Shown here piece after piece: positions 1 to 9,300 of a stretch of DNA of 64,000 bases. The position numbers and the translations under genes were made by a program. Each line of letters begins with the position of its first letter. Position 1 is the stretch's first letter. The stretch comes from Vicinamibacteraceae bacterium. Lineage in GTDB: Bacteria > Acidobacteriota > Thermoanaerobaculia > Multivoradales > Multivoraceae. The stretch lies in NCBI GenBank assembly GCA_012270995.1, contig JAAXHG010000030.1, positions 62,001 to 126,000 on the forward strand. Reading direction: 5' to 3'. The notes below the pieces were generated by a model. The model worked only from the letters and a program-made list of their open reading frames with translations. It was not told the origin of the DNA and searched no databases.

Positions 1-2727
1 CTGCAGGACGCGGCCGCGATCGTCGCCGGGTCCGCGCTTCAGCTTGACGCCCTTCGGTCCGCCGGACCGCCGGAGGTACCCCTGCTGAATCTCCAGGTCG
101 CCGGGGAGGCGGTTCCGGGTGAAGGTCAGATACTCCGCGTCGTAGAGGACCTTCTGCCGGCGAACGTAGTCGAGTGCCGCGGCGACCCCCTCGCGCATCG
201 ATTCCGGCGGCAGTCCGAGCCGGTTTGCGTGGTCCTGGATCCACGGCAGCGAAGCGTCCAGGCCGGCGTAGTCGACCTTCATTCGCCCCCAAGGTTCCAG
301 CCCCAAGGGTTGCCGGGCGGACTCGGAGATCTCGCGCAGCACCTGCATGCGCAGGAACTTCCGCCGCTCGTCCCGGTGGCGTTGGCCGGCTGCCTCCCGG
401 CGGGCCACGACCCAGACTTCCGGGATCAGAGCGCGCGAGAGCGGCTCGTCCTTCTCCAGAGCATCGTCGAGGAACCAGGTCAGGTCGCCCACCGACCTGT
501 GCCCATGCTTGAGTCCGTCCGCCATCAACGACCGCAGGCGGAACCGGCGCGCGTGGTCCTTCATCCATCCGGCCTGGAAGGCGGCATCCTGGCGGTTGTC
601 GCAGAACACGAGCAGCCGCGGCCGCTCCGAGTGATGGACCATGTCCTGGGCCAGAACGTGCACATCGGCGGCGTTGCTGGCGCGCACCGGCCGCGCCGGC
701 TCGCGGTAGCGGCCGCCTCCGCCCCGGCCGCCCAGCGCGTTGCACGAGAGGCAGCTCGTCAGGACTCCGGGCTTGTCCGACTTCTGCCGGACGGCGTGGA
801 GGCGGATCCGTGGCCCGGGCGCGCCGCAGGCGAGGCAGTCCCCACCTGACCGTTCATGCGCGGCGCCGCAGTGCCGGCAGAGGTGGACCGGAGCGGTTCG
901 CCGTGCGAGGACGTTCGCGGCCTCACTGTTTCGGTTGCGTGGTCCCGGGTCGGGACCGTCTTCGTCTTCCGCGTCGTGCTCGTCGCCGCCGATCAGCCGG
1001 TCCACGAGGACTACTCGCTTGCCCTCCCGGGCCTCGTCGAGCTTCCGCCAGACGACGCCGTCCCCATGCGGCTCGCCGCCGCCGGGGCGTTTGCCGCTGA
1101 ACCAGAAGTCCTCGAGGTAGGCCTCGTAGTAGTGCTGGCCGCAGGTGGTGCAGGTGAGCACGGGCAGATGGGCCGACCGCGCTTCGGCTGAGCGTGCGGC
1201 TTCGTCGGCAGACGGCGTCTCGCCGTGGTCGATCTCGTCTTCCGCGGCCAGCCACAGCCGCGGTTCGTCCGTGCCGTGCGGAAAGGACACGACCGCGCCG
1301 GGAATGCCGCGCACGAAGCCGTGGACCACCGGCCGCAGCAAGGGTCGGCCATCGCTGCGCGACGCGGCGGCCAGGGTCAGCCAAGCGAGGATCTCGGCTT
1401 CCGTGATCTCCCGGTCGATGGCTTCCTTGAGTTTCGGCCGCAGTTCGTGCAGCGGCCGCGGCTCGTGCAGCGCCTCGTTCAGCCGATAGACGATCTCGCT
1501 CCGCGCCAGAGCTCCGCGGAGCGCCTCGGGCCAGGGCTCACCGTCGAGATCCCGGCCGGCGATCGCTCGGTAGGAGCGGCGGACAGCGTCTCCGGGTCCT
1601 TCCGGGTCCTCCTCGACCGCCTCCACGCAGTCGGCAAGCAGTTCGGCTGTGTCTTCGGGTGGCGCCGCCGCTGGAAGCCATCGCTCCTCGCTCCAGAGCT
1701 CCTGCTCATAGTCCTCCCCGACCGTCTCGACGGCCCCCTCCGGCACGCCGAAGAACCGGGAGGCGAAGACGCGAGCCGTCTCCGGTCGCTCCGCGTCGAC
1801 GATCGTCGCCGACGTGGCGACGCAGACCGTGTCCGCGGCCTGCCGGCCGCAGAAGGCTCGCAGACGGCGGATGAGGCACGCGGTTTCGGCGCCCATCGCT
1901 CCGGTGAACGTGTGAGCCTCGTCGAACACGAGGTAGTCGAGACGGGCGTTCTGGAACAGTTCGGCGTCCCGCTGGCGGGTGAGGAGCAGCTCCAGTTGCT
2001 TCACGTTCGTGAGCAGGATTCGCGGTTGCCCGCCAGCCGTACGCATCGCTTCCCGGGAGCAGGCCTCCTCGGCCGGGAACACGCTCTCGCCGCTCTTGGC
2101 CTTCCGCGTCGCCCTTAGTTGCGCCTCGTAGTCCGCCTGGGAAGACCCCGGAGGAAGCCGGACGCCGCCCACGTCGCCTTCCCGCTCCGGCGTCCTGCCG
2201 ACGTACATGCCGAACGAAACGCCCGTGCCCGCGAGCAGCGAGCGCAGCCGCGTCAACTGATCCTCGGCCAGTGCGTTCATCGGATAGACGATCACGGCGC
2301 TGATGCCGGCCGCCGCACCCTCGTCCCGCAGACGCAGGCAGCGACTGACGATGGGGTAGAGGAAGCACTCCGTCTTGCCGGAGCCGGTGCCGGTCGAAAC
2401 GAGCGTCGAGCGACCCCCGACGATCGCGCGGATGGCCTTCTCCTGGTGTCGGTAGAGCTGCGAGATGTCGCTTGGAATCCGCTGCTCCAGGTGTGGATGG
2501 AGCAGCCCTTCGGCCGCCAGGTCCGCCACCGCCGCGCCGCCGCGGAACGGCCGCGAGAGGCTGACGAACGGCCCTTGCAGCAACGGCGACTCGCGCGCCT
2601 CGTCGAGCGACAGCAGTTCGCGCATCTGGCCATGTAGACGCGGGTCCGCGAACGGATAGGCCCGCAACTGGTAGCGGAGGAAGCTCTGGAGTACCTTCTC
2701 CGTGAAAACGACCGGGTTCAGCGCCAT
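1..2727 (-). CDS. Large DEAD/DEAH-box helicase, defence-island type, partial at the left edge
   Basis: The frame is open from ATG 2727 to the window edge, giving the first 909 residues; the C-terminus lies outside. An N-terminal domain is followed by a Q-like motif (LYRHQEKAIR, about 91-100), Walker A STGTGSGKTE (111-120), a YPMNALAEDQ segment, DEAH near 270 and the motif III-like ATSAT. Two Cys clusters (CTTC near 523, CRHC...CLAC near 614-630) look like zinc ribbons in a long insert. The layout resembles very large helicases that end in DUF1998 (MrfA/YprA-like, DruE, or DISARM DrmA), but the diagnostic C-terminus is absent, so I do not assign one. It is probably an ATP-dependent nucleic-acid translocase. 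The 66-nt gap to the ParE-like gene upstream suggests it could be co-transcribed with it. Confidence 0.85.
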   Translation of the reverse strand, partial: MALNPVVFTEKVLQSFLRYQLRAYPFADPRLHGQMRELLSLDEARESPLLQGPFVSLSRPFRGGAAVADLAAEGLLHPHLEQRIPSDISQLYRHQEKAIRAIVGGRSTLVSTGTGSGKTECFLYPIVSRCLRLRDEGAAAGISAVIVYPMNALAEDQLTRLRSLLAGTGVSFGMYVGRTPEREGDVGGVRLPPGSSQADYEAQLRATRKAKSGESVFPAEEACSREAMRTAGGQPRILLTNVKQLELLLTRQRDAELFQNARLDYLVFDEAHTFTGAMGAETACLIRRLRAFCGRQAADTVCVATSATIVDAERPETARVFASRFFGVPEGAVETVGEDYEQELWSEERWLPAAAPPEDTAELLADCVEAVEEDPEGPGDAVRRSYRAIAGRDLDGEPWPEALRGALARSEIVYRLNEALHEPRPLHELRPKLKEAIDREITEAEILAWLTLAAASRSDGRPLLRPVVHGFVRGIPGAVVSFPHGTDEPRLWLAAEDEIDHGETPSADEAARSAEARSAHLPVLTCTTCGQHYYEAYLEDFWFSGKRPGGGEPHGDGVVWRKLDEAREGKRVVLVDRLIGGDEHDAEDEDGPDPGPRNRNSEAANVLARRTAPVHLCRHCGAAHERSGGDCLACGAPGPRIRLHAVRQKSDKPGVLTSCLSCNALGGRGGGGRYREPARPVRASNAADVHVLAQDMVHHSERPRLLVFCDNRQDAAFQAGWMKDHARRFRLRSLMADGLKHGHRSVGDLTWFLDDALEKDEPLSRALIPEVWVVARREAAGQRHRDERRKFLRMQVLREISESARQPLGLEPWGRMKVDYAGLDASLPWIQDHANRLGLPPESMREGVAAALDYVRRQKVLYDAEYLTFTRNRLPGDLEIQQGYLRRSGGPKGVKLKRGPGDDRGRVLQ

Positions 2728-2794
2728 GGGGCGGGCAAGGCTACCGCCTGTCGTCTCTACGCGATAAGCCGTGCCGCCCGAAGAGGTGGCCGCG

Positions 2795-3112
2795 CTAGCT
2801 GCGCCGCCGACGGTAGCGCCTGGTGGCGTCGGCGTACGCTTGGTCGTGCGGTCCTACGGCGATGGGGTAGGCGGAGCCGGCTGTGACTCCGAACACGAAG
2901 CGGTAGTTCCTGCCAAGGCGCACGGAGTACACCCCCGACATGTTGGTCAGCTGCTCGAAGTTGCGTCCGGGGGAGAGGTCGCCTTGGAGTAGTTCCTCCA
3001 CAGCCCGACCGAGATCCTCCCGCGTCCTCGGCGGCAGTCGTCTTGCGTTCCTCTTGAAACTCCCGGTGGGTTCGTCGAACCCGCGCAGCCGGGGCGGCCT
3101 ACTACTCTTCAC
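2795..3112 (-). CDS. ParE/RelE-like small toxin
   Basis: This 105-residue basic protein has the C-terminal pattern of ParE/RelE-fold proteins: YSVRLGRNYRFVF followed by AYPIAVGPHDQAY, the usual strand-strand-helix end of these toxins. The GTG start at 3112 overlaps the stop of the upstream 169-aa gene by 11 nt, so the two are translationally coupled like a toxin-antitoxin pair. Family members usually poison gyrase or cut ribosome-bound mRNA; which applies cannot be read here. The assignment to the fold is fairly firm, toxicity is inferred. Confidence 0.65.
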   Translation of the reverse strand: MKSSRPPRLRGFDEPTGSFKRNARRLPPRTREDLGRAVEELLQGDLSPGRNFEQLTNMSGVYSVRLGRNYRFVFGVTAGSAYPIAVGPHDQAYADATRRYRRRRS

Positions 3113-3611
3113 GGAGCGAAGCGAGCCACTCGGCCGAGGACGCGAACGAGCGACACTCGGGGGACTTCGCTTTGTCCTTGAGCCCCTCCAGGATCAGGAC
3201 GGACCAGCGAACTTCCTGCATTGTGGCGACAATCCACATGTACAGGTTGTCCAGGCGATCAAGCGCGTCGAAGACCTCGTGCGAAGGCGGAGCACCGACC
3301 TCAGAGAAGGCGCTGCGCAGGTGCCGTAGTTGCTCGCGACGGTGCTTGAAGTAGGCCTCTCCCTGTTCGAGAGCGGATGCGCCTTCCCCTTGGGGATCGG
3401 GGCTCTCCTCGGCGTCGAGCTTCTTCATCGCCTCCGCCAACGCCTTGCCTGCCCGGTCGATCACGGGAAGCAGGCTGTCGTACTGGTGGCGAAGCCCTGT
3501 CGTGTGCGCGTCGAGCAACTCGGCCGAGACAGGGCCATCGAGGTCGGGGTCAGCCACGAGCGCGGGAAGCGCACGGCTGACGTCACGTATGGTCTGGGAG
3601 TGTGCCAGCAT
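3102..3611 (-). CDS. Helical protein paired with the ParE-like gene, putative antitoxin
   Basis: This 169-residue, mostly helical, acidic protein has no motif I recognise. It starts at ATG 3611 and is the first gene of a leftward pair; its TAG overlaps the GTG of the ParE-like gene. Position and size fit an antitoxin or accessory partner, but no DNA-binding fold (RHH, HTH, AbrB) is evident. It is divergent from the zeta-like gene at 3697 with an 85-nt shared upstream region. Confidence 0.6.
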   Translation of the reverse strand: MLAHSQTIRDVSRALPALVADPDLDGPVSAELLDAHTTGLRHQYDSLLPVIDRAGKALAEAMKKLDAEESPDPQGEGASALEQGEAYFKHRREQLRHLRSAFSEVGAPPSHEVFDALDRLDNLYMWIVATMQEVRWSVLILEGLKDKAKSPECRSFASSAEWLASLREE

Positions 3612-3696
3612 GAGACGTCTCGCCGGGACGATCCAAGGGGCTACTCAGTATAGGACACGGGCCTTGCTGAGAGAGCTTGCGCTGTAGATTCCGGTC

Positions 3697-4221
3697 ATGC
3701 CGGCCGAGCGCAAGATCATCATGATTGCCGGACCGAACGGGGCTGGGAAGACCACCTTCGCGCTGGAGTACCTGCCTTACGAGCCGGGGTGCCCGATCTT
3801 CGTCAACGCCGACCTGATCGCGGCAGGTCTCTCACCACTGAAGCCGGAAGCGGACGCGTTCCGGGCTGGCCGCCTGATGCTGGAAGAGATCGACCGGCAC
3901 GCGCGGCAAGGCAGGAGCTTTGCCTTCGAGACGACCTTGGCCGGGCTTGGCTACGTGCGGAGAATCCGGCGGTGGCGAAGATCGGGCTACGCCGTCAAGT
4001 TGATCTACCTGCCCCTCGCCTCGCCCGAGGAGGCCCTCAGGCGGGTTGAGCAGCGGGTCAGGCAGGGCGGCCACCGGATTCCCGAACATGTCGTCAGGCG
4101 TCGCTTCCATAGGAGCCTGGCGAACTTCCGTGAGGTCTACCGTGATCTCGTAGACTCCTGGATGGTCGTTGACCGGCGAAGTCGCAGACTTCTTGTAATC
4201 GCGGAGGGAGTCAACCAGTGA
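3697..4221 (+). CDS. Zeta-toxin-like P-loop kinase
   Basis: The 174-residue protein begins MPAERKIIMIAGPNGAGKTT, a Walker A loop at residues 12-20. NADLIAAGLSP (about 38-48) and FETTLAG (about 75-81) are hallmarks of the zeta toxin / UDP-GlcNAc kinase-like family. It is close to the compact chromosomal zeta-like length (about 190) and lacks the N-terminal extension of plasmid zeta. Family members phosphorylate UDP-activated sugars or other small substrates. The stop overlaps the GTG of the next gene by 4 nt (GTGA), implying coupling. Toxicity is inferred, the P-loop kinase fold is seen. Confidence 0.8.
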   Translation: MPAERKIIMIAGPNGAGKTTFALEYLPYEPGCPIFVNADLIAAGLSPLKPEADAFRAGRLMLEEIDRHARQGRSFAFETTLAGLGYVRRIRRWRRSGYAVKLIYLPLASPEEALRRVEQRVRQGGHRIPEHVVRRRFHRSLANFREVYRDLVDSWMVVDRRSRRLLVIAEGVNQ

Positions 4222-4433
4222 GCGGGGTGAAAGAACGGCTGCCCGTAGTGAAGCTCGACGATCCCGACATGCAGGCGGTACCTGCGGCGATGGAGCGGGC
4301 TGTCCGCCGCGCGCATCGGGATGCGCATCGTCACGGCACGGGTGTCCTTGTCGTGGAGAACGGCAAGATGGTGGAGGTCGATCCGGATCCGGCTCTGTAC
4401 GAAGACGAGCCGGTCGCGAAGCCGGGGAACTGA
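4218..4433 (+). CDS. Small partner of the zeta-like kinase
   Basis: This 71-residue protein starts at GTG within the GTGA overlap with the zeta-like gene. The C-terminal half, GTGVLVVENGKMVEVDPDP, looks like a short beta-hairpin seen in small proteins that accompany zeta-like kinases. Gene order is toxin first, unlike epsilon-zeta. It is probably the antitoxin, on context only. Confidence 0.6.
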   Translation: MSGVKERLPVVKLDDPDMQAVPAAMERAVRRAHRDAHRHGTGVLVVENGKMVEVDPDPALYEDEPVAKPGN

Positions 4434-4491
4434 CTCGGCGCACCTGGGCCAAGACCTGACGGCGCGGAAGACGTTCGTCGCCGACTCCGAC

Positions 4492-5060
4492 CTATGCCGC
4501 TCGGGACGACTCCCTCTCTCGCGCCACCGCCGCCTCCAGCTGCGGAGGCGGTCGCCACAGGCACTCCATGACGTAGCGCAGGTCCAACGGCTCGCCATTC
4601 CAGGTCGGCATCGACTCCTTGCCGGTGATCAGGATGCCTTTGTCTTCCAGGTCCTCGATCAACTCGCGGGCGGGGTCCGGGCCGAGGGGCCGCGCCGACG
4701 AACGCGCAACCGGGGAAGCGGCAACCCTGGTCTCGGCACTCGAGGGCGCGCCGGATCGGCGGCGGGATGCTGCGCGTCTTGCGGCCGACGCTCAGAGTCT
4801 GGCCTGAGCGTTGCCGCATCACGACCTTGCCGGCGTCGCAGGCGACGCGTCGAGCCGTCTCCGCGGAAACAGGTACGTCGGAGGCGCCGAGCCAAGCGCC
4901 GGATCACGACGTTGGCGTCTCCCGCGGGAACGTGGCCGTTCGTGCCTGCCGCTCTGCCGTTAGCAATCCCGGATGCGCTCGACGTTCCCGCGGGAACGTC
5001 AGTCTCCACCTCCGCCGTGCGGCAGCCGTCGGCGCACACTGCCCACGAGGGCGTGGGAGC
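4492..5060 (-). pseudogene. Degraded HNH endonuclease (DUF222/13E12 type)
   Basis: On the minus strand around 4870-4680, one frame reads VSAETARRVACDAG, then TLSVGRKTRSIPPP and RDQGCRFPGC. These are the characteristic residues before the HNH core of DUF222 proteins. The frame then changes and the His-Asn-His core is missing. A second frame ending at TAG 4492 carries a family-like C-terminus (ITGKESMPTWNGEPLDLRYV). The gene has therefore lost its catalytic core and reading frame. It fills most of the 4434-5216 gap; nothing else coding is supported there. Confidence 0.7.
4981..5000. repeat. Perfect 20-bp palindrome with a nearby imperfect copy
   Basis: The sequence GACGTTCCCGCGGGAACGTC is its own reverse complement. 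A degenerate copy of the core (CTCCCGCGGGAAC) lies at about 4917-4931. Both fall in the upstream remains of the degraded HNH gene and may be REP-like or a site spread within such genes. No function is assigned. Confidence 0.6.
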
Positions 5061-5216
5061 AGTGTCTGGTGGCGCTAAGGCAGGCTGGGATGCGCACGAA
5101 GAGCCAACGGCAGAGGCGCCAACGCGCGTGCTACGCTCCCGCTCCTTCTGACGAGCCTTGCCGCCCAAAGGGGGTCGCGCCACGACCTCGGCCGGCGATC
5201 GACTCGGACTGCCACG

Positions 5217-6117
5217 ATGCCGCGACGAAGCACAGTCATAGGTCGCCTCCAGACCGAGCGGACCCAAGGTCACTCGACTCGAAAAAGCCTCTTTGCGGAC
5301 CTGTCGAGGGCCCTGGGCCGACCTGTCGTCACCTACTTCACGAGTTTCCGCCACCCTGTCGCGATGGCGGACGAGGACGTTGAGACACTGGAGGACATCC
5401 TTCGCACGCTCGACCTTTCCAACGGAATGGCGATCATGATCAGCTCTCCTGGGGGATCAGGACTCGCCGCGGAGCGGATGATCAACGTCCTCAGGTCGTA
5501 CAGCGGCACGGGCGAGTACTGGGCGATCGTGCCGGCGAAGGCGAAGTCCGCCGCCACGATGGTCTGCCTCGGGGCGAGCAAGATACTGATGAGTCCCGCG
5601 TCCGAGTTAGGCCCCATCGATCCCCAGGTCGTCTTCCGGGGCAAGGTGGTTTCGGTTCACGATGTCATCAACAGCTACCACAGGCTGTTCAGAAACGCTG
5701 TCCGGGCAAAGGGGAATTTGGAGCCCTACCTGCAAGCAGCTCGCCAGCTTTGACGCGAGCGAGATCAGCCACCTTGAGACAGAGCGAGACCTCGCCACTG
5801 ATATGGCGGTTCGATGTCTGAAAGACGGAATGCTGTCAGGAGCTAGCGCCAAGTCCATCAAGGACAAAGTGAAGATCTTCTTGCTGCCCGAGCACAAGAA
5901 GGTGCATGGTCGGCCCATCTACCATGCCGAGGCCGAGCAGTGCGGGCTCGCGATAGAAGTCGCCGACGCCGATTCGGCCCGCTGGAGTACAGTGTACGAA
6001 CTCTACGTTCGCACGAGGGACTTTGTAGGTCGGAAGGTCGCCAAGCTCATCGAAACCGAGGAACAGTCATTCTACGCACACGCTTCGTCCGCTGGTGAGG
6101 GGGATTCCGATGCCTAA
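5217..6117 (+). pseudogene. SDH-type (SppA/ClpP-fold) serine protease, frameshifted
   Basis: The first frame (5217-5753) encodes an SDH_sah / serine dehydrogenase proteinase-like protein. It has ISSPGGSGLAAERM near residue 80 and AKSAATMVCLGASKILMSPASELGPIDPQ near 105-135, the nucleophile and oxyanion region of the ClpP/SppA superfamily. That frame ends at TGA 5753. The family continues in the +1 frame as LASFDASEISHLETERDLA to TAA 6117. The break is at about 5733-5737, where CTG CAA GCAGCTC appears in place of CTG CAA CAG CTC, a one-base insertion. Joined, the product would be about 300 residues, the normal family length. It may be a pseudogene, a sequencing error or a recoding site. Confidence 0.75.
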
Positions 6118-6292
6118 GAAGACCGAGAAGGCCAAGTGGGAGAAGGCCGCGGCTCGCTACGAAGAGATCGAGAAGAAGCTCAGACCGTACGTCCGACCGG
6201 CCCAGGAGAACGAGGCGCCGCTGGAAGAGTCTTGGCGACGAAGTGGCGAGCTGCAGGACGACCGCCTTCACGGCTTCAGAAGCGGAGTGTGA
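6110..6292 (+). CDS. Small charged hypothetical protein after the SDH protease
   Basis: A 60-residue protein begins MPKKTEKAKWEKAAARYEE and is rich in Lys and Glu, probably one or two amphipathic helices. Its ATG at 6110 overlaps the end of the protease gene by 8 nt, indicating coupling. I chose this ATG over an upstream in-frame one at 6095 because it follows the protease reading frame's end. Function unknown. Confidence 0.55.
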   Translation: MPKKTEKAKWEKAAARYEEIEKKLRPYVRPAQENEAPLEESWRRSGELQDDRLHGFRSGV

Positions 6293-6338
6293 GCAGACGC
6301 CCCCTATAGGACCAAGCGGGGCGATCCGGAGGACCCGC

Positions 6339-9300
6339 CTACTTCTTCCGGAACCCGGCCGGCGGCGCCTTCCACTTGAGGCGCGGCGGTAGGTTCTCGA
6401 CCCTGGTCCGGCGGTACTCGACGACGTCGGGAATCTCGAAGAAGCCCAGTGTTGGCTGATTCTGGCCGTGAAGGTGGAGAAGTCGTCTCTCGTGCGTTTC
6501 GCCGATGGGCCAGTGCGCGCTGCTGCCGCCGTAGCGGCCGTTGTTGGCCACAGCGACGAGCTGGTACATCTGGTAGCTGAGAGCGACGGCGAGGTTGTCG
6601 AACGTCTGCACGTCCTTGTTCAGGGCCGGAATGAGGAAGACGTCGGAGCGCTCGCGGAGGTCGGCCGCCAAGGCGAGATCGGTTGCGTCGTAGCAAACGG
6701 CTGCGCTCAGCCGGAGCGGCGCCGCTCCCTCGATGTCCGGCGAACTTGGACACTCGATGATCCACTGGCACGGTCGGTACCCGATGAGCGGGCGACCTTG
6801 GTGGTGCTTCCCCTGTTCGGGCTCCGCCAGGTTCTGCTTGCCCTGCCGGCGGACCCGCACGTTCCAACCGTTCGCCTCGCTGTACTCCGGGACCACCCAG
6901 ACGGCGGTGTTGGCGAGCCGGGTGGTCTCCGGCGGGAGTTCCTCGTAGACCACGCCGGCGAGAATGATCGTCTTGAAGGTCTGTGCGAACGGCACCAGGT
7001 AGCGCTCGACGTCCTGCGGGTGAACGGAGAGCTCCGGCAGGACCAGGAGGTCGAGGTCGGGCGCCTGCGGAGAGGCGTCCGTCGCGTCAGCCAGTTCCGG
7101 CCGTCGGGCCCGAAGGCCTTGCCGGACGAGGGCCAGAGCGTTGGTCAGGTGATTGCGGTGGCGTGGACGAGTCGGCGCCGAGCTCAGCGTCAGGTCGCCG
7201 TCGAAATCGGATTCGTCAGGGTTGGTGGTCTGGACGATGCAGGCGCGAAGCCGCGTGAGGCCTTTCGGCAAGTAGTCGGAGCTGAAGGCCATCGGCAGAA
7301 AGGGCATCGCCGTGGCTTTTCCGGCGGCCTCGTCAAGCCGTCGCTTACGCGCCTCGACCCAGACCCTTGTGGCCTCGATTCCCTTGTCGATCTCGCGCGT
7401 ATGGCCGTCTTCCCTTCGCCCGGGCCACCACAGGAGGGCGGACAGGAAGCGCTCAAACCAGTCGCTGATGGGTAGCCAGTCGCCGCCGAAGGCGCCTTGA
7501 CTGTGGGTGCCGCCGTACCTTCGCTGCGCCCAGGAGCCGACGGCCGAACGGTAGCGAGGCGCCACCGGAGGCTGGCTCCGATTGACGTTCGCCGTGAAGT
7601 CGGGGCTGCGGGCCAGCACGAAGCGCAGCAGATAGCCGAGTTGGTAGCGCCAGCGATCCGTGTCTCGGCAGAAGGCGGGAGGCCGCCAGAGGTCGAGGTC
7701 GGCGACAGCGTCCTGGTCGAGGATCTGGGCCGAGTGCCATCGGAACGCCCCGTTCCCGCCGCCTGGCTGCGCCTTCTTGCTCTCTCGGATGCGGATCTGC
7801 CACGGAGGCACGGGGCCCTCGGGCCGCTCCTCCTTCAAGCGGTCGAGCAGGATCAGAGCGAGCCGCAGCAGAGTGGGTTCGTTGCGTTCGATCTTCGCTT
7901 CCATGACGATTCGGTCAAGGGAAGCTGGGTGCTGGGACGCCGGCTCGACGAGAAGCTGTTGCACCAGACCGCTCCAACGCTCGTCGAGCGGGCGGTCGCG
8001 GTTCTTCAAGAGTTCGGCAGCGAAGCCGGGATCGTACTGGGCCAGTGCCTCAAGTCGCATCCTGGTCCACCTAGCTCCGGGAACCCGCTGGTTGAAGCAG
8101 CGGTGCAGGACGACGGCATGACGGGCGTACTCGGCGGGCCGCAGGTGGCCGGCCTTGCCGGCGAGCACCGCCGCCAGGTCGAGATAGTGCTTCGGGTCGC
8201 TCTCGCGTCGTTCACCGTGGAGGCGCGCGGACAGGCTTCCCGAGGTGAATAGCAGCAGGAACGCCTGCTGTCTCAGGTACCAAGGGAGCGTGGGTTGCGA
8301 CTGCCGGATGACTTTCCATGCGGCGCCGACCAATCTCCGGCGCCAGTCCTTGATGCTCGGGTCGTCCGGACGTGCGCCCTCATCCTGGACCAAACCGGTC
8401 TCCGTGGCGCCGGCGCGGATGACCTCGGACAGGCAGTACCAGGCGACCCGCAGCGCGTCGGGCTGTCCCTTGTCGCCTTCGGTCCATGGCACAAGCAGCT
8501 TCAGGACGTCCTCAAGGACCGTCGCATCGGGCCAGAGATCCAAGGCGGTGAGAAGGATCCGAACATTCGACGGGTCGTGCACCCACTTGTCGACCAGGAC
8601 AAGGGCGAACGTCCGGGTCATCTCGTCAAGTTCCTTGCGGGTCAGGACGCTGGTTCCGGGTCTCGAGCGCTCGGCTCGCGTGGCGGCGTCTGCGGTGTCA
8701 TCCGGGAGCATCGCCCGGATCTCGCGGACCACTTTGCGATAGCGGAAGGCGCCGAACCGCGCCCTCGTGTCCTCGGGCACGTCCGCTTTCGGAGCATGGG
8801 TCCATTCGCTGCTGTCGCGTTTGCGGGTGAATCCGGCCCGGAGCATCAGCAGGCCCTGAATAGCCTCCAGGAGTTCAAGCCCTTCCGAGGCCGAAAAGCC
8901 GCCGGAAACGCGGCTCTGGATCCGGTTCATCCGCTGGCTCTGGAGAACCCGGCCGGGCTTGTTCGCTTCCGCTTCCACGGCCTTGGTCTTGTGGCAGTTC
9001 AGTTTCAGTCCGGCTGCGTTCCTGTCGAGGTGTTCCTGAATCCATGCCGTAACCGAGGCCTCTGCCATGTCTTCGACTTCGCTCGGTGCCGCGGCGTCGT
9101 GTTCCCCGGCCGACATGAGGACCACGACGCGAATGTCGTCGACGTAGCGACAAGCGTGAGCGACCCGGAAGTCGCCGTCGACGGGGATGCGCGCTTCCTT
9201 GAGAACTTCGCCCTTGAGCGCTCCGTCGAACTTGAGGAGAGCCACGTTGGCCCAGAAACCGGCGGAGACCAGGCCTTGGGGCAGTGCGACGAGGTCCAGC

